A program made the position numbers and the translations under genes. The notes beneath the pieces are model-generated. The model saw only the letters and a program-made list of their open reading frames with translations. It was not told the DNA's origin and searched no databases. From Glaciimonas sp. PAMC28666 (GTDB lineage: Bacteria; Pseudomonadota; Gammaproteobacteria; Burkholderiales; Burkholderiaceae_D): a stretch of 64,000 nucleotides of DNA. Where the stretch lies: assembly GCF_016917355.1 (NCBI RefSeq), contig NZ_CP070304.1, positions 4,402,001-4,466,000 on the forward strand, given 5' to 3'. Below, piece by piece: positions 17,080-25,956 of this stretch (its first letter is position 1; each line of letters begins with the position of its first letter).

Positions 17080-20000
17080 GTGCCTAACACAATTTTTAAT
17101 TCTGCCAATTGTTCCGCTGCCGGTTACGCAGCGAGTCGCCTGCCGATGTCCCAACATTCGACATCTTGCGCTAAATATCCTTTGCGCAAAGCAGTCAAAG
17201 GCTGCACCGGTACTCCGACGTCGGCGGCGAGCGGGAGATCGCCACACTTCGCAAACTCTCACCGGCTAACACGGAAGGAACGAAATGCAAACAGAGATAA
17301 CGAAGAGCAAATAAGAACGGGTGAGTTACTAGAAATTGGGAAGCATTTATATTCGGGCGGTTGCGTCAGCACGCCCAGCCACCAATCGGACTGTAGGGCA
17401 GCGATAGCCTCTGCCATTCTGGGATTTGCTTCTGTTCCGATGTCATTGTGGTCGCATTACCGTGCAGAAAACGGCATGCAATTTCCCGTTATTGATAGGA
17501 AGATCGGAGTGCCCAATTCACCGGTCCAGGATGATAGCAATCATCCTGGACACTCGGTGCAGGGAGACGGCGCGCAGCCGATTGGTTCGGCCTATTCCAC
17601 GTTGGCGGATATCGGTGAAAGAATTCTAACGGCAGGGCAGGAAATGTATGCAAACTTTCCGGCCTGGCCAGGTTTGTTGCCAGGTGTTGCTGCGGACAGC
17701 GAGATCGATTCAGACCCATTTTGGGCACCGGGCTATCAAGAAAAAAAGAGAGACCCCGTTCCCAGAATTTTTAGCTCGACCACAGCAGCGCCAACGGTAC
17801 CCGCCTTTTCTCCAATTACGTATTCCGCAGATTCGTTTTTAGACAAGACTGCCGCCTGGCATTCGATCAACAAAGAGACAATCTTGAATGGCATAAGTGC
17901 CTACCAGCGCTGGCCCGCCCGCATTCCCCAAGACGTGCGACTCAAGGGCATGAAACTCGAACGTCCCTTGGATCCCTCATCCAGTATTGACCAGCTGCTA
18001 GACACGTTTGCTCCGATAATGCCGCGCAAGATGGGCGACGCAGCATCGGTCGATCAGTACGAGTACGCGGTGTTGAAATACGCCATACACCATCAGTTGC
18101 GCCCGAGCGAGGGTGATTTTTTTTCTAGCGATCCGTCCCGACCGCAGGCAGCGCTGCAACAAGCAGTAATGCAAAGCGACGTATCGCATATATTTTTCAA
18201 CTCGTTAGGGCAAGTATTCCCGCTTGTGGACGCGCAATCCTTAGAAAAATTGGTACGTACGAGTAGCGCGACCTTTCTAAGTACCAATCCTCCATTGAAT
18301 ACATTCGCGAAATTTGCCGACGGCATAAAAATGGACGTCGATCGGCGGTTGAATATTCCGGGCCACGCGTTTACAAAAGCCGAGCGCGCCAGATTGTCTA
18401 CGCTCGTGTCCTGGTTTGTTGCGTCAGAGTTGGGGGCCTGTGATCCTTTGTTTAACTCGCGGATTGAGAAGGGATATCTTGATTTTGATCAGACGCTCTA
18501 CCAAAGTGATGACGCCACGTTAATGAGCATTGGGGCAGGTTTTATCGCGCGATATCCCGGAAAGCCGTCGACAACTCTGACGCCGGCACTATTGCGAGAG
18601 GGGGGGATGCATTGTTTGATCTATCTTTCCTCAAAGGAATGGCCACCCAATACCTATGCGTCCCTGACGCAATTAGGCACAAATCTTCTCCAACATTCGA
18701 AAGGTATTCCCAGCGAAGCTGCTCCCGACAACGCGACGTCCGCGTTAGCACATCTGATTGCGCCCGTGATGCAGAAGATCCGCCTCATGAAGGTTGTCAG
18801 CCTGCGCGAAGAAGAATTCGTCAACCGGGTAAATGAACGCGACCCTAATGCCGCACTTCATCAGGCGCTGTCCCGAGATGCGCTTAGTGCAGTAACAAGA
18901 AGTAAATTTGATTTATACAGATTCGGCCTGGCGCAATTACCGATAAGCGATCAGGAGAACCTGATTCGATCAAGTAATCGAAATCTGATAAAAGTATATA
19001 CGCCTAAAGTCACCTTATATGAAGCGGTGCACTACGGTGTTGCCTATCAAGCTTCGTTCAATGGCACTTCAGGCTTGATCTTAAAGTCAGGATCCGAGGA
19101 CAGTGAGGGCGGCATTGATTACTATTTGTTCTCCGAAGAGCGCTGCTGGGGTTCGCCGGTGGTATCTAAAATAACCGAGAACATACATCGGGCGGGAGGC
19201 ATCAATAAGTACGTTAAGGAAAATCACGCGGCGTTCACCCACGGTCTCGGCTTTCCTTCTGCGGATCAAACGGCATTTGAGACCAATTCCTTTTCGATCT
19301 ATGCAACAACCCTGGACGAAATTGCCCTTTCTGTAAGCGGATTACAAAGCAACTATCCCGCACAGATACATGAAGGGATTTTCGATGTGCGCCAGCCACA
19401 GCAGCCCTCCCCCAATTTAGCAGAGAAAATTTTTCACTCGAAGATTTTTGCAATTGGAAAATTCGTTATTGGGGTTCTCCCCACAGGCAGTTGCGTAATC
19501 GCCGTCCTTGATATCGCTGAAATGATCGCGTTGCCGGCAAAAACAGATGCAGAACTCGCGGACCAAGGGCTAACGTTAGCAGCGGACGCTCTTTTTTGCT
19601 TTAGTGGAATGGTTAAATTAGGTGAAACTCGAAACATTATACGTTCCGTCCGAGCCGCCTTTAACTTCAATTCGCCTGAGGAATTTGCTGCTGGCAAAGC
19701 GGCTAAACCCCCACCCGAAAAGTCGAGTGAAATAGAACAGGAGTTCGGATCGCTGGACGGCGCCCCAAAGCTGGCGTCGGGTGAGTCGCTCAGCACGGCA
19801 ACACGAGGGTTAGGCTTCAGAAGCGGCCTTTCCGATTTTGTCGATACACCATTAACAACAAGTGGCGTTCCCGATATCATTTTTATCCGTAAAAACAGGT
19901 TAGAGGTACCATCCAATTTGCAGCCAGAGGGCCTCATACAAAAATCGGCCGGCGGCCCACTATTTTTGGTTTTGAACGTCGGCGATTCTGAAAAACGGGT

Positions 20001-22344
20001 AAGTTATCTCTGGAATGAATCGGAAAGACAACTGGAACGCCAAACCGATCAGTGGCTTAATGCTTATGGCCATCTGATGGATCGAGATCCAAAGGCATTG
20101 GCGTTGTTCAGGCAGGATCTACTGCGTCGTGCTTATTCAAAGCATATCTCGGATATGTTGTACAACAATAATTGTATAAACGCGATACAACAACACGAAT
20201 ATCAAAGTCATTTTGACCATCCCCCGGTATCGCTGGCTGATGGTGTCTATAGCGTTGGCGATCGCAGGTATATTGAAATTAACAAGCAATTCTACATGCT
20301 TGCGCACAAGCCTGAATCGGCTGCGGTTGAGCGAGTTGTCGGGCAGGAAATCCCGAAAGATCTGCAACTTGATATGCGATACGACGGCGGGAAGTGGAAT
20401 GTAGTGAGCAATCATTTAATCAGTCCGGTAAGTCAACTACCGAAAGTTATTACCACCTTTGCAGATGCTTTGAAGCAGGGTTTCAACTTACCCGAAGGGT
20501 GGCAGGCAACTGCGATGTACGTCGACAGCGAGAATATCGATCAATTCATTTTCAGTTTTCGGGATAGTGACGGGAATACGTTATATCGCCGCGGGCCGGA
20601 CCGGAAAAATGTGTTCGAAATGCTCTCCCACGAAGAGTTTGAAGAAATTCGTTGCAACCGGGCGCGACGTTCGCCGCCTGATGGTGCCCGCGCAGGGTGC
20701 CGCACGATGAGCCCGCATATAGTGCCGTTGTCGTCAGAGTTCGAACGCGCAATTGCAATAAAGCAGTTGGTTGCGTTAGATGTTGAGACACGTCCTTACT
20801 ACGAGCGTCCACTTCTGCGCCTTGAGGTGGTACGAAACGTCGAAAAAATCAACGATCTTCTTGAGGGAAATCCAGGCCGAAAGGAACAAATCGTTGATCT
20901 TATTGCGCGAACGAAGAGAAAGCCAGTCCTGGAGCTGCAACGTGCACTTCAAGGGATGGGATATTTGATGCAGGGCCGCGTTCCATTACTTAACGAAGCA
21001 CTATTAAATCTGACCGATTTTTGGGAAAAAATCCAGGCACAATTAACGAAAGAATCGTTCGGAAGCACAGTCGTACGAGACCCCGAACTGCAAAAGCTCT
21101 GCAAAATAGGTCTTCAGCTTTGCGATAAATTGCGATCTTATAATATTTTGGGCGAGACTTATACGGCCAAAGTAAAAACATTAAATCGATTGAGCCATGA
21201 CTACGAGTCCGAGTTCATTACGCCAAAGCAAAAGGCGAGCGCGCGACTGTGGAAAACCGTGTTTGGTCCCGTTCTCACGTCAGGCTTCCAAAAAGTGCGT
21301 GGCTGGACCTTCGAAACGCGCGCAAAAGGTTTATCGGAAATAAGCGAGCTATACGGCGCGGAGGTTGCGTACGATATTCAATCCACCTACACCGACAGTC
21401 ATCAACTTGCCGGGGATATGGTCGAGTGGTCCAAAAATGACCCCGCCTCATTCTGGAAACAGGCGTCCTCCTTTTTTCACGTTTCTGACGCGCCTTCGCC
21501 CATTGTTATGGATTTATTAGCACCAATATTGTCGACATTTAAGGAATGTGCACACCCAGAAAAAACGGACGCCCTGTGTGTTATTTCCCCTGCAGTCAGT
21601 CCAGACGGAATACAGTACAGATACAACCCGGAAGAACATGCGGAAGGTATTCCCCAGGAAGGGTCACTGTTCGGCAACCTGATTTCTGCATTTACGTATG
21701 AACAGGGGAAAAAGAGAGGGCGGCTCTTTTTGTCGACCGCAACATTTTTATCACCCACTACCAACTTGGCGGAACTGCAGGAAACGCTGCAGCATGAGTT
21801 ATCACATTTGGCGATACCAAAGAGCGCCGACGAATTTTATCTTAATTCAGACCGATCAAGGTATGGCCATTACTCTGCCGGCGCGCTCGGTCGCCAGGCA
21901 GATGTGATACTCGATTCAGCTAACGCTTTTTTAAAGTACGTAGAAGATAGCCCCAAACAAACGATCGGTTTCCTGCGGCATTGTGATACACATCTGCCGG
22001 CTTTGTTAAAGATCCATTTCCCGGAGGGAATTGAAGGACATGCCATCGATAAATTACGCTTCAGGCACTTCGTTATCGCAATCTTTAAGGGTCCCGCAGA
22101 AATAAAAATAAAGGCGTTTATGATGCCGGATATATTCGTTGCGTGGCTGCAGCACATGGCCAAAGGACTGCCCAAAATCGATGCCGAAAATGTTGCTGGC
22201 TCAGGCGGGAGACAAAAGCGTGAATCCTATCTGAACGCGATGGAAGCACCGGTAGGAAAACTGTTGGTGCGCGAATTGTTTGAAGTGATCAGACACGAAC
22301 AGGTTATAGCCAACGGGAGTAAGAAAGGTACGAATGCTTTTTAA
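17080..22344 (+). CDS. giant HExxH protein 2, paralogue of giant protein 1
   Basis: A 1754-residue paralogue of the preceding gene, well over half identical by eye and near-identical around the HExxH. The GTG at 17080 is chosen because it has an AAGGG site 6 bases upstream and gives an N-terminus MPNT that aligns with MPNT of protein 1; an ATG at 17074 is too close to that site. Conserved features: no Sec signal, hydrophobic IASAILGFASVPM near the N-terminus, hydrophobic region near residue 795, R1194-A-R-R1197, H1572-E-L-S-H1576 and R1711-Q-K-R1714. The N-terminal 60 residues and the linkers are the most divergent parts. It is likely to be a secreted toxin or effector of the adjacent T3SS; this is inference. 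Confidence 0.8.
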   Translation: MPNTIFNSANCSAAGYAASRLPMSQHSTSCAKYPLRKAVKGCTGTPTSAASGRSPHFANSHRLTRKERNANRDNEEQIRTGELLEIGKHLYSGGCVSTPSHQSDCRAAIASAILGFASVPMSLWSHYRAENGMQFPVIDRKIGVPNSPVQDDSNHPGHSVQGDGAQPIGSAYSTLADIGERILTAGQEMYANFPAWPGLLPGVAADSEIDSDPFWAPGYQEKKRDPVPRIFSSTTAAPTVPAFSPITYSADSFLDKTAAWHSINKETILNGISAYQRWPARIPQDVRLKGMKLERPLDPSSSIDQLLDTFAPIMPRKMGDAASVDQYEYAVLKYAIHHQLRPSEGDFFSSDPSRPQAALQQAVMQSDVSHIFFNSLGQVFPLVDAQSLEKLVRTSSATFLSTNPPLNTFAKFADGIKMDVDRRLNIPGHAFTKAERARLSTLVSWFVASELGACDPLFNSRIEKGYLDFDQTLYQSDDATLMSIGAGFIARYPGKPSTTLTPALLREGGMHCLIYLSSKEWPPNTYASLTQLGTNLLQHSKGIPSEAAPDNATSALAHLIAPVMQKIRLMKVVSLREEEFVNRVNERDPNAALHQALSRDALSAVTRSKFDLYRFGLAQLPISDQENLIRSSNRNLIKVYTPKVTLYEAVHYGVAYQASFNGTSGLILKSGSEDSEGGIDYYLFSEERCWGSPVVSKITENIHRAGGINKYVKENHAAFTHGLGFPSADQTAFETNSFSIYATTLDEIALSVSGLQSNYPAQIHEGIFDVRQPQQPSPNLAEKIFHSKIFAIGKFVIGVLPTGSCVIAVLDIAEMIALPAKTDAELADQGLTLAADALFCFSGMVKLGETRNIIRSVRAAFNFNSPEEFAAGKAAKPPPEKSSEIEQEFGSLDGAPKLASGESLSTATRGLGFRSGLSDFVDTPLTTSGVPDIIFIRKNRLEVPSNLQPEGLIQKSAGGPLFLVLNVGDSEKRVSYLWNESERQLERQTDQWLNAYGHLMDRDPKALALFRQDLLRRAYSKHISDMLYNNNCINAIQQHEYQSHFDHPPVSLADGVYSVGDRRYIEINKQFYMLAHKPESAAVERVVGQEIPKDLQLDMRYDGGKWNVVSNHLISPVSQLPKVITTFADALKQGFNLPEGWQATAMYVDSENIDQFIFSFRDSDGNTLYRRGPDRKNVFEMLSHEEFEEIRCNRARRSPPDGARAGCRTMSPHIVPLSSEFERAIAIKQLVALDVETRPYYERPLLRLEVVRNVEKINDLLEGNPGRKEQIVDLIARTKRKPVLELQRALQGMGYLMQGRVPLLNEALLNLTDFWEKIQAQLTKESFGSTVVRDPELQKLCKIGLQLCDKLRSYNILGETYTAKVKTLNRLSHDYESEFITPKQKASARLWKTVFGPVLTSGFQKVRGWTFETRAKGLSEISELYGAEVAYDIQSTYTDSHQLAGDMVEWSKNDPASFWKQASSFFHVSDAPSPIVMDLLAPILSTFKECAHPEKTDALCVISPAVSPDGIQYRYNPEEHAEGIPQEGSLFGNLISAFTYEQGKKRGRLFLSTATFLSPTTNLAELQETLQHELSHLAIPKSADEFYLNSDRSRYGHYSAGALGRQADVILDSANAFLKYVEDSPKQTIGFLRHCDTHLPALLKIHFPEGIEGHAIDKLRFRHFVIAIFKGPAEIKIKAFMMPDIFVAWLQHMAKGLPKIDAENVAGSGGRQKRESYLNAMEAPVGKLLVRELFEVIRHEQVIANGSKKGTNAF

Positions 22345-22390
22345 GTGCAAGGTAAATATTTGACTTCAGCGGCTCTTCCTGCCGGAGAAA

Positions 22391-22440
22391 GAAGCCGACC
22401 AGAAGTGGCTGGCTTCGGTTTTGGTGAGATGCCGTCTTGC
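22391..22440 (+). terminator. possible terminator after giant gene 2
   Basis: AAGCCGACC and GGCTGGCTT form an imperfect stem with a short loop, followed by CGGTTTTGG. The T run is interrupted, so the call is tentative. Confidence 0.35.
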
Positions 22441-22463
22441 ACGACAAATAGTGTACGCATTTT

Positions 22464-22518
22464 TTTCGTCTTGGTCCTATTGGAAGCGCCCATTCTTTAA
22501 TCCCAGTCCCATTCTTTA
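22464..22518 (+). promoter_or_regulatory. shared regulatory motif upstream of invF, copy 3
   Basis: TTTCGTCTTGGTCCTA at 22464-22479 is identical to copy 2. Downstream similarity then stops, so this copy is not simply part of the giant-gene duplication. A direct repeat CCCATTCTTTA lies at 22489-22499 and 22508-22518. The motif is about 107 bases before the invF start, a fitting place for an activator site. Confidence 0.5.
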
Positions 22519-22586
22519 TTTTGCTGAATACCCCTAAACTTCGCCTCATTAAACAGGTAGAAGCAAGCGATAGGGAAGGGCGTGCC

Positions 22587-23147
22587 ATGAATGTAGAATC
22601 TGTAAGGTTGCTTATTAAACTTCAGGTATTTATTGATAGCGGACTTGATGAGCGGAGAGAGTGCAAAAGCCGTGCGCCAGAAATCAAACAGGAGTCGCTC
22701 ACAAGGTTGCATGTAAAAGGTGCTTGCATAAAATCCTGGTTTTTACGTATGGCAATCGACAAGACCCCAGAGTATCTGCGCATTTCTGCAGCGTTAAGGC
22801 AAACCGAGGCTTATTCGATGGTGTCGTTTCTACTGCGGGAAGGCGGGCAGGGTGAAAAGCTCAATATGTTAAGCGCTCGCTATGGCGTCTCCACATGTCA
22901 CTTTCGAAGATTGTTTCGCTCTGGACTTGGTAGTAGTCCGAAATCCGAGCTTAAGGGGTGGCAACTTGCGAAGGCTGTGCTGGCAGTAATTGAAGATAGA
23001 CGGTCTATAACCGACGCTGCGATGGCACACGGATACGCCTCGTCCTCTCATTTTTCCAACGAAGTCAGAAAGTCGGTCGGTTTCAGTCTGACGCAGCTAT
23101 TTGACGCTAACGCTCGCATCAGTGATAAGAACAAGGAATTGATGTGA
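22587..23147 (+). CDS. invF: InvF/MxiE-like AraC-family T3SS activator
   Basis: A 186-residue AraC-type transcription activator resembling InvF of Salmonella SPI-1. The segment IKSWFLRMAI..LRQTEAYSMVSFLL matches the InvF N-terminal region, and LSARYGVSTCHFRRLFRSGLG with the later AMAHGYASSSHFSNEVRKSVG are the two helix-turn-helix units. In SPI-1, InvF with the chaperone SicA activates translocator and effector genes; a SicA homologue is encoded at 35295. The ATG at 22587 follows a GGAAGGG ribosome site; an upstream ATG at 22521 lacks one. Its stop overlaps the sctC start. Confidence 0.88.
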   Translation: MNVESVRLLIKLQVFIDSGLDERRECKSRAPEIKQESLTRLHVKGACIKSWFLRMAIDKTPEYLRISAALRQTEAYSMVSFLLREGGQGEKLNMLSARYGVSTCHFRRLFRSGLGSSPKSELKGWQLAKAVLAVIEDRRSITDAAMAHGYASSSHFSNEVRKSVGFSLTQLFDANARISDKNKELM

Positions 23148-24835
23148 TTGTATTGAAACACCGCATCAATTTTAAACAATTATTTAAGCAACTATTGATA
23201 GCAATGAGCCTGATGCTAATTAGGCCAGCCTTTGGGTTGGAAGTTGGCAAATTAGCTGATGTGCCACGCTACGTTGCACATCAGGAAAACCTGCGATCTT
23301 TCTTCGGTGGGATCTCGTCGCATTTGGGTAAGCCAATTATCGTCAGCAAACTGGCAGCTTCCAAGCAAGTTTCCGGAGAATTTAATCTTCTTGCGAATGA
23401 CATTGTTAACGCCGTTAGCAAGCAGATGGGATTAATTAATTACAGCGACGGACAGGCGATTTATGTCTACGATGCTTCCGAAACCAGAAATAAGATCATC
23501 ACTTTGCAAAATATAGGGTTAAATGAATTAACTCATTTTTTACAAAAATCCGGCCTGGCAGATTCACGTTACCCATTGCGTAGCGACGGGGTTGATACGT
23601 TTTACCTCTCTGGACCCCCCATCTATATCGACTTAGTGTCGGAGGTTGCAACATTTATGGACGGTCGGGTTACCAATCGACAGCATCTTCATATCGAAGT
23701 TATAAAGCTCAATAACACCTTTGTGACTGACCGATCTTATACCCGGCGTGACGACAGTATTATCATTCCCGGTATAGCCACAGTGGTAAGCAAATTGCTA
23801 GACGGTATTTCAAATGAGGTCAGTTTCGAGGTCCAGAAGGTGACTAGTGGTTTGCCGCTCCCGGATTCGCCCATCGAACCGCTCCCTTTGCCTACTGACG
23901 TCAAAACGATGACAAAGGCGGAAACAATCTCGCCCCCGGAAAACACAAAAATCATCGCTTATCCCGAAACGAACAGCCTGTTAATAAAGGGAACGATCGA
24001 ACAGATTAAGCTTGTTCGTAACCTCGTTAAAACGTTGGACGAAAAAAAGAGGCAAGTGGAGCTTGCGCTTTGGATAGTCGATTTGCAGAAGGATGATCTC
24101 GATCGCCTTGGCGTGAACTGGCAAGGGTCGTTATCTATTGGCAGTCAATTTGGTGCAGGGTTTAATCGCGGCATTCACGTTCCCGCGATTGCAAGTGTAG
24201 AGGGAATGCAATTTGTAGCTTCGATTATGGCTTTAGCGCGTGATAATAGAGCGCAAATAGTCTCTCGGCCAGTCTTGTTAACGCAAGAAAATACGCCTGC
24301 GATGTTTGATAATAGTCGCACATTTTATACGCCGCTCATAGCTGAACGTGCTGTAGAGCTCCAGCACGTAACCTATGGCACGTTAATCCATATGTTGCCG
24401 AGGTTCACCACTACCGACGACGTGGAGCTTTCTCTTAATATAGAAGATGGAAACGAAGTCGCTCAGGCCGACGGCGCGTTGGATAGCGCACTTCCGACAG
24501 TAGGTCGGACAAAAATAAGTACCGTCGCAAGGGTCCCAAAAGGAAAAAGCCTGCTTATCGGCGGCTATACGCGCGGGGAAAGCGGAAACCAATTGGAGAA
24601 AATCCCGGTATTGGGTGACTTGCCTTTTATAGGGGGGATTTTTCGTTATCGGCAGTCGCATAACAAAAATACGGTGCGCGTTTTTCTCATCAGACCGCGC
24701 GAGATAGATGATGGCATTGATTTTGGTATAAAAAATATAGACGAAGAAATCGAATTGGAAGCCTTAATTCATCGATTGGACAGAACGCAAGAAGTTGGTC
24801 GATTTGAGAAGGAGAATTTCTCCTATGGCAATTAG
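23144..24835 (+). CDS. sctC: T3SS outer-membrane secretin
   Basis: InvG/MxiD-like secretin, 563 residues, forming the outer-membrane ring of the injectisome. It has a long N-terminal signal peptide (hydrophobic IAMSLMLIRPAFG, about residues 19-31), periplasmic N domains with repeated SIS-like folds up to about residue 300, and the C-terminal secretin domain with VPKGKSLLIGGYTRGE and VLGDLPFIGGIFR. The start is GTG and overlaps the invF stop by 4 bases, so translation is probably coupled. No InvH-type pilotin gene was found in the window. Confidence 0.95.
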   Translation: MIVLKHRINFKQLFKQLLIAMSLMLIRPAFGLEVGKLADVPRYVAHQENLRSFFGGISSHLGKPIIVSKLAASKQVSGEFNLLANDIVNAVSKQMGLINYSDGQAIYVYDASETRNKIITLQNIGLNELTHFLQKSGLADSRYPLRSDGVDTFYLSGPPIYIDLVSEVATFMDGRVTNRQHLHIEVIKLNNTFVTDRSYTRRDDSIIIPGIATVVSKLLDGISNEVSFEVQKVTSGLPLPDSPIEPLPLPTDVKTMTKAETISPPENTKIIAYPETNSLLIKGTIEQIKLVRNLVKTLDEKKRQVELALWIVDLQKDDLDRLGVNWQGSLSIGSQFGAGFNRGIHVPAIASVEGMQFVASIMALARDNRAQIVSRPVLLTQENTPAMFDNSRTFYTPLIAERAVELQHVTYGTLIHMLPRFTTTDDVELSLNIEDGNEVAQADGALDSALPTVGRTKISTVARVPKGKSLLIGGYTRGESGNQLEKIPVLGDLPFIGGIFRYRQSHNKNTVRVFLIRPREIDDGIDFGIKNIDEEIELEALIHRLDRTQEVGRFEKENFSYGN

Positions 24836-25940
24836 CTCAACCTCCGGGCCAGCGATTGCGGCATTGTTTCAAGCACAAACGCGTCAGAAAGAATCAACAA
24901 GATCTGCCAGTGAAGGAAGCCCACAACAAATCGAATTTGGCAATGAGGATGAACAGACCCCTGCTGCGCTTCAGCAAAAACTAATGGACATGGCAGATGA
25001 AATGGCTGGAGTCGCAGCACAGTTTCGTAGTCGACGCGAATTGGAAAAAAAAGGCAACTTGTCGGGCGAAAACTTTGAACGCGTTCTAGAAGAAGATGCA
25101 GTGCCCAAGGCAAAAAAATTGATTGATGTGTTATCAATAGATAACGGTCGGATTGACCTGCTGATGGCGCGTGCCCGGGGTTTCTTTCCTGACGATAGTG
25201 ATCTTTATTTGGTTCTCAAAGAACTGTTAAAAAGAAAAGAATTATCCCAGATTCAGCGCAAAAGACTGGAATCGTTGCTAGCGCAGGTGAGCAAAACGGC
25301 AGACAAAAAAATGCTACTAGCCGGGATTAACTGCGCTTTAAAAGCGCGCTTGTTCGGCGCAACCTTAATGTTGAAAGCTTCGTTTTTGAGAACAACATAC
25401 CGTCGCTTTTTGCAAAACGATATGCCTCCCGTCGGCGACTATGAAGAATGGATCGCAAGCTATGGCTACAAAGAACGACATACGGTACTCAACTTTGTTG
25501 AGGAATCACTACGAATTGATATTCAAGCCGAAAATCCGAGCTGCGATCTTCTGGAGTTCAGTAACCTGGGCGCGCACATGCTTAAGATACGTCTGCTGCG
25601 CACCGCCGATCAAGAATTTGTAATGTTTCTGTTGAGCGCAAAGTTGGTAATACCACACCAGGAAGAAGAGGCGGACTGGCTATTGTTGTTATGTCGTATC
25701 GTGAGGAACGAAATATCCATGTCTCAACTGCTGAGTGAAGCATTCGGCACCGCATGTGTACTGCAAGCCAGCAAGAAAACGTCTGTTTTGCTAAACGCGG
25801 TAAGAAGCGCCTACAAGCTGTTGCCGGACGCGTTGTTTCAAAACGAACGTGATCCGGAAGATGCAGTCGCTGCATTTGATCGTTTGATCGATGCAATGTA
25901 TGCCGCAGAGTTATTGGAGCAACGAGGGATCACGCTTTAG
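24825..25940 (+). CDS. sctW: T3SS gatekeeper InvE-like
   Basis: A 371-residue protein corresponding to InvE/MxiC (SctW), the gatekeeper that holds back effectors until translocators are secreted. Length matches InvE (372). It begins MAISSTSGPAIAALF after a GGAG site 8 bases upstream, overlapping the sctC end by 11 bases. The protein is helical, with the HrpJ-like core at about residues 50-210 and a TyeA-like C-terminal region fused on, as in InvE. Position between sctC and sctV is the SPI-1 order. Confidence 0.9.
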   Translation: MAISSTSGPAIAALFQAQTRQKESTRSASEGSPQQIEFGNEDEQTPAALQQKLMDMADEMAGVAAQFRSRRELEKKGNLSGENFERVLEEDAVPKAKKLIDVLSIDNGRIDLLMARARGFFPDDSDLYLVLKELLKRKELSQIQRKRLESLLAQVSKTADKKMLLAGINCALKARLFGATLMLKASFLRTTYRRFLQNDMPPVGDYEEWIASYGYKERHTVLNFVEESLRIDIQAENPSCDLLEFSNLGAHMLKIRLLRTADQEFVMFLLSAKLVIPHQEEEADWLLLLCRIVRNEISMSQLLSEAFGTACVLQASKKTSVLLNAVRSAYKLLPDALFQNERDPEDAVAAFDRLIDAMYAAELLEQRGITL

Positions 25941-25956
25941 AGCTAGCGCCACGATT

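Noticed and set aside
16869..17087. 72-codon frame with hydrophobic N-terminus before giant gene 2
   Set aside because: Its ATG lies inside the conserved promoter block, no equivalent exists before giant gene 1, and it overlaps the giant gene start.
25891..25956. Longer N-terminus for sctV
   Set aside because: These codons lie within sctW, and the SctV family begins near the ATG at 25957.
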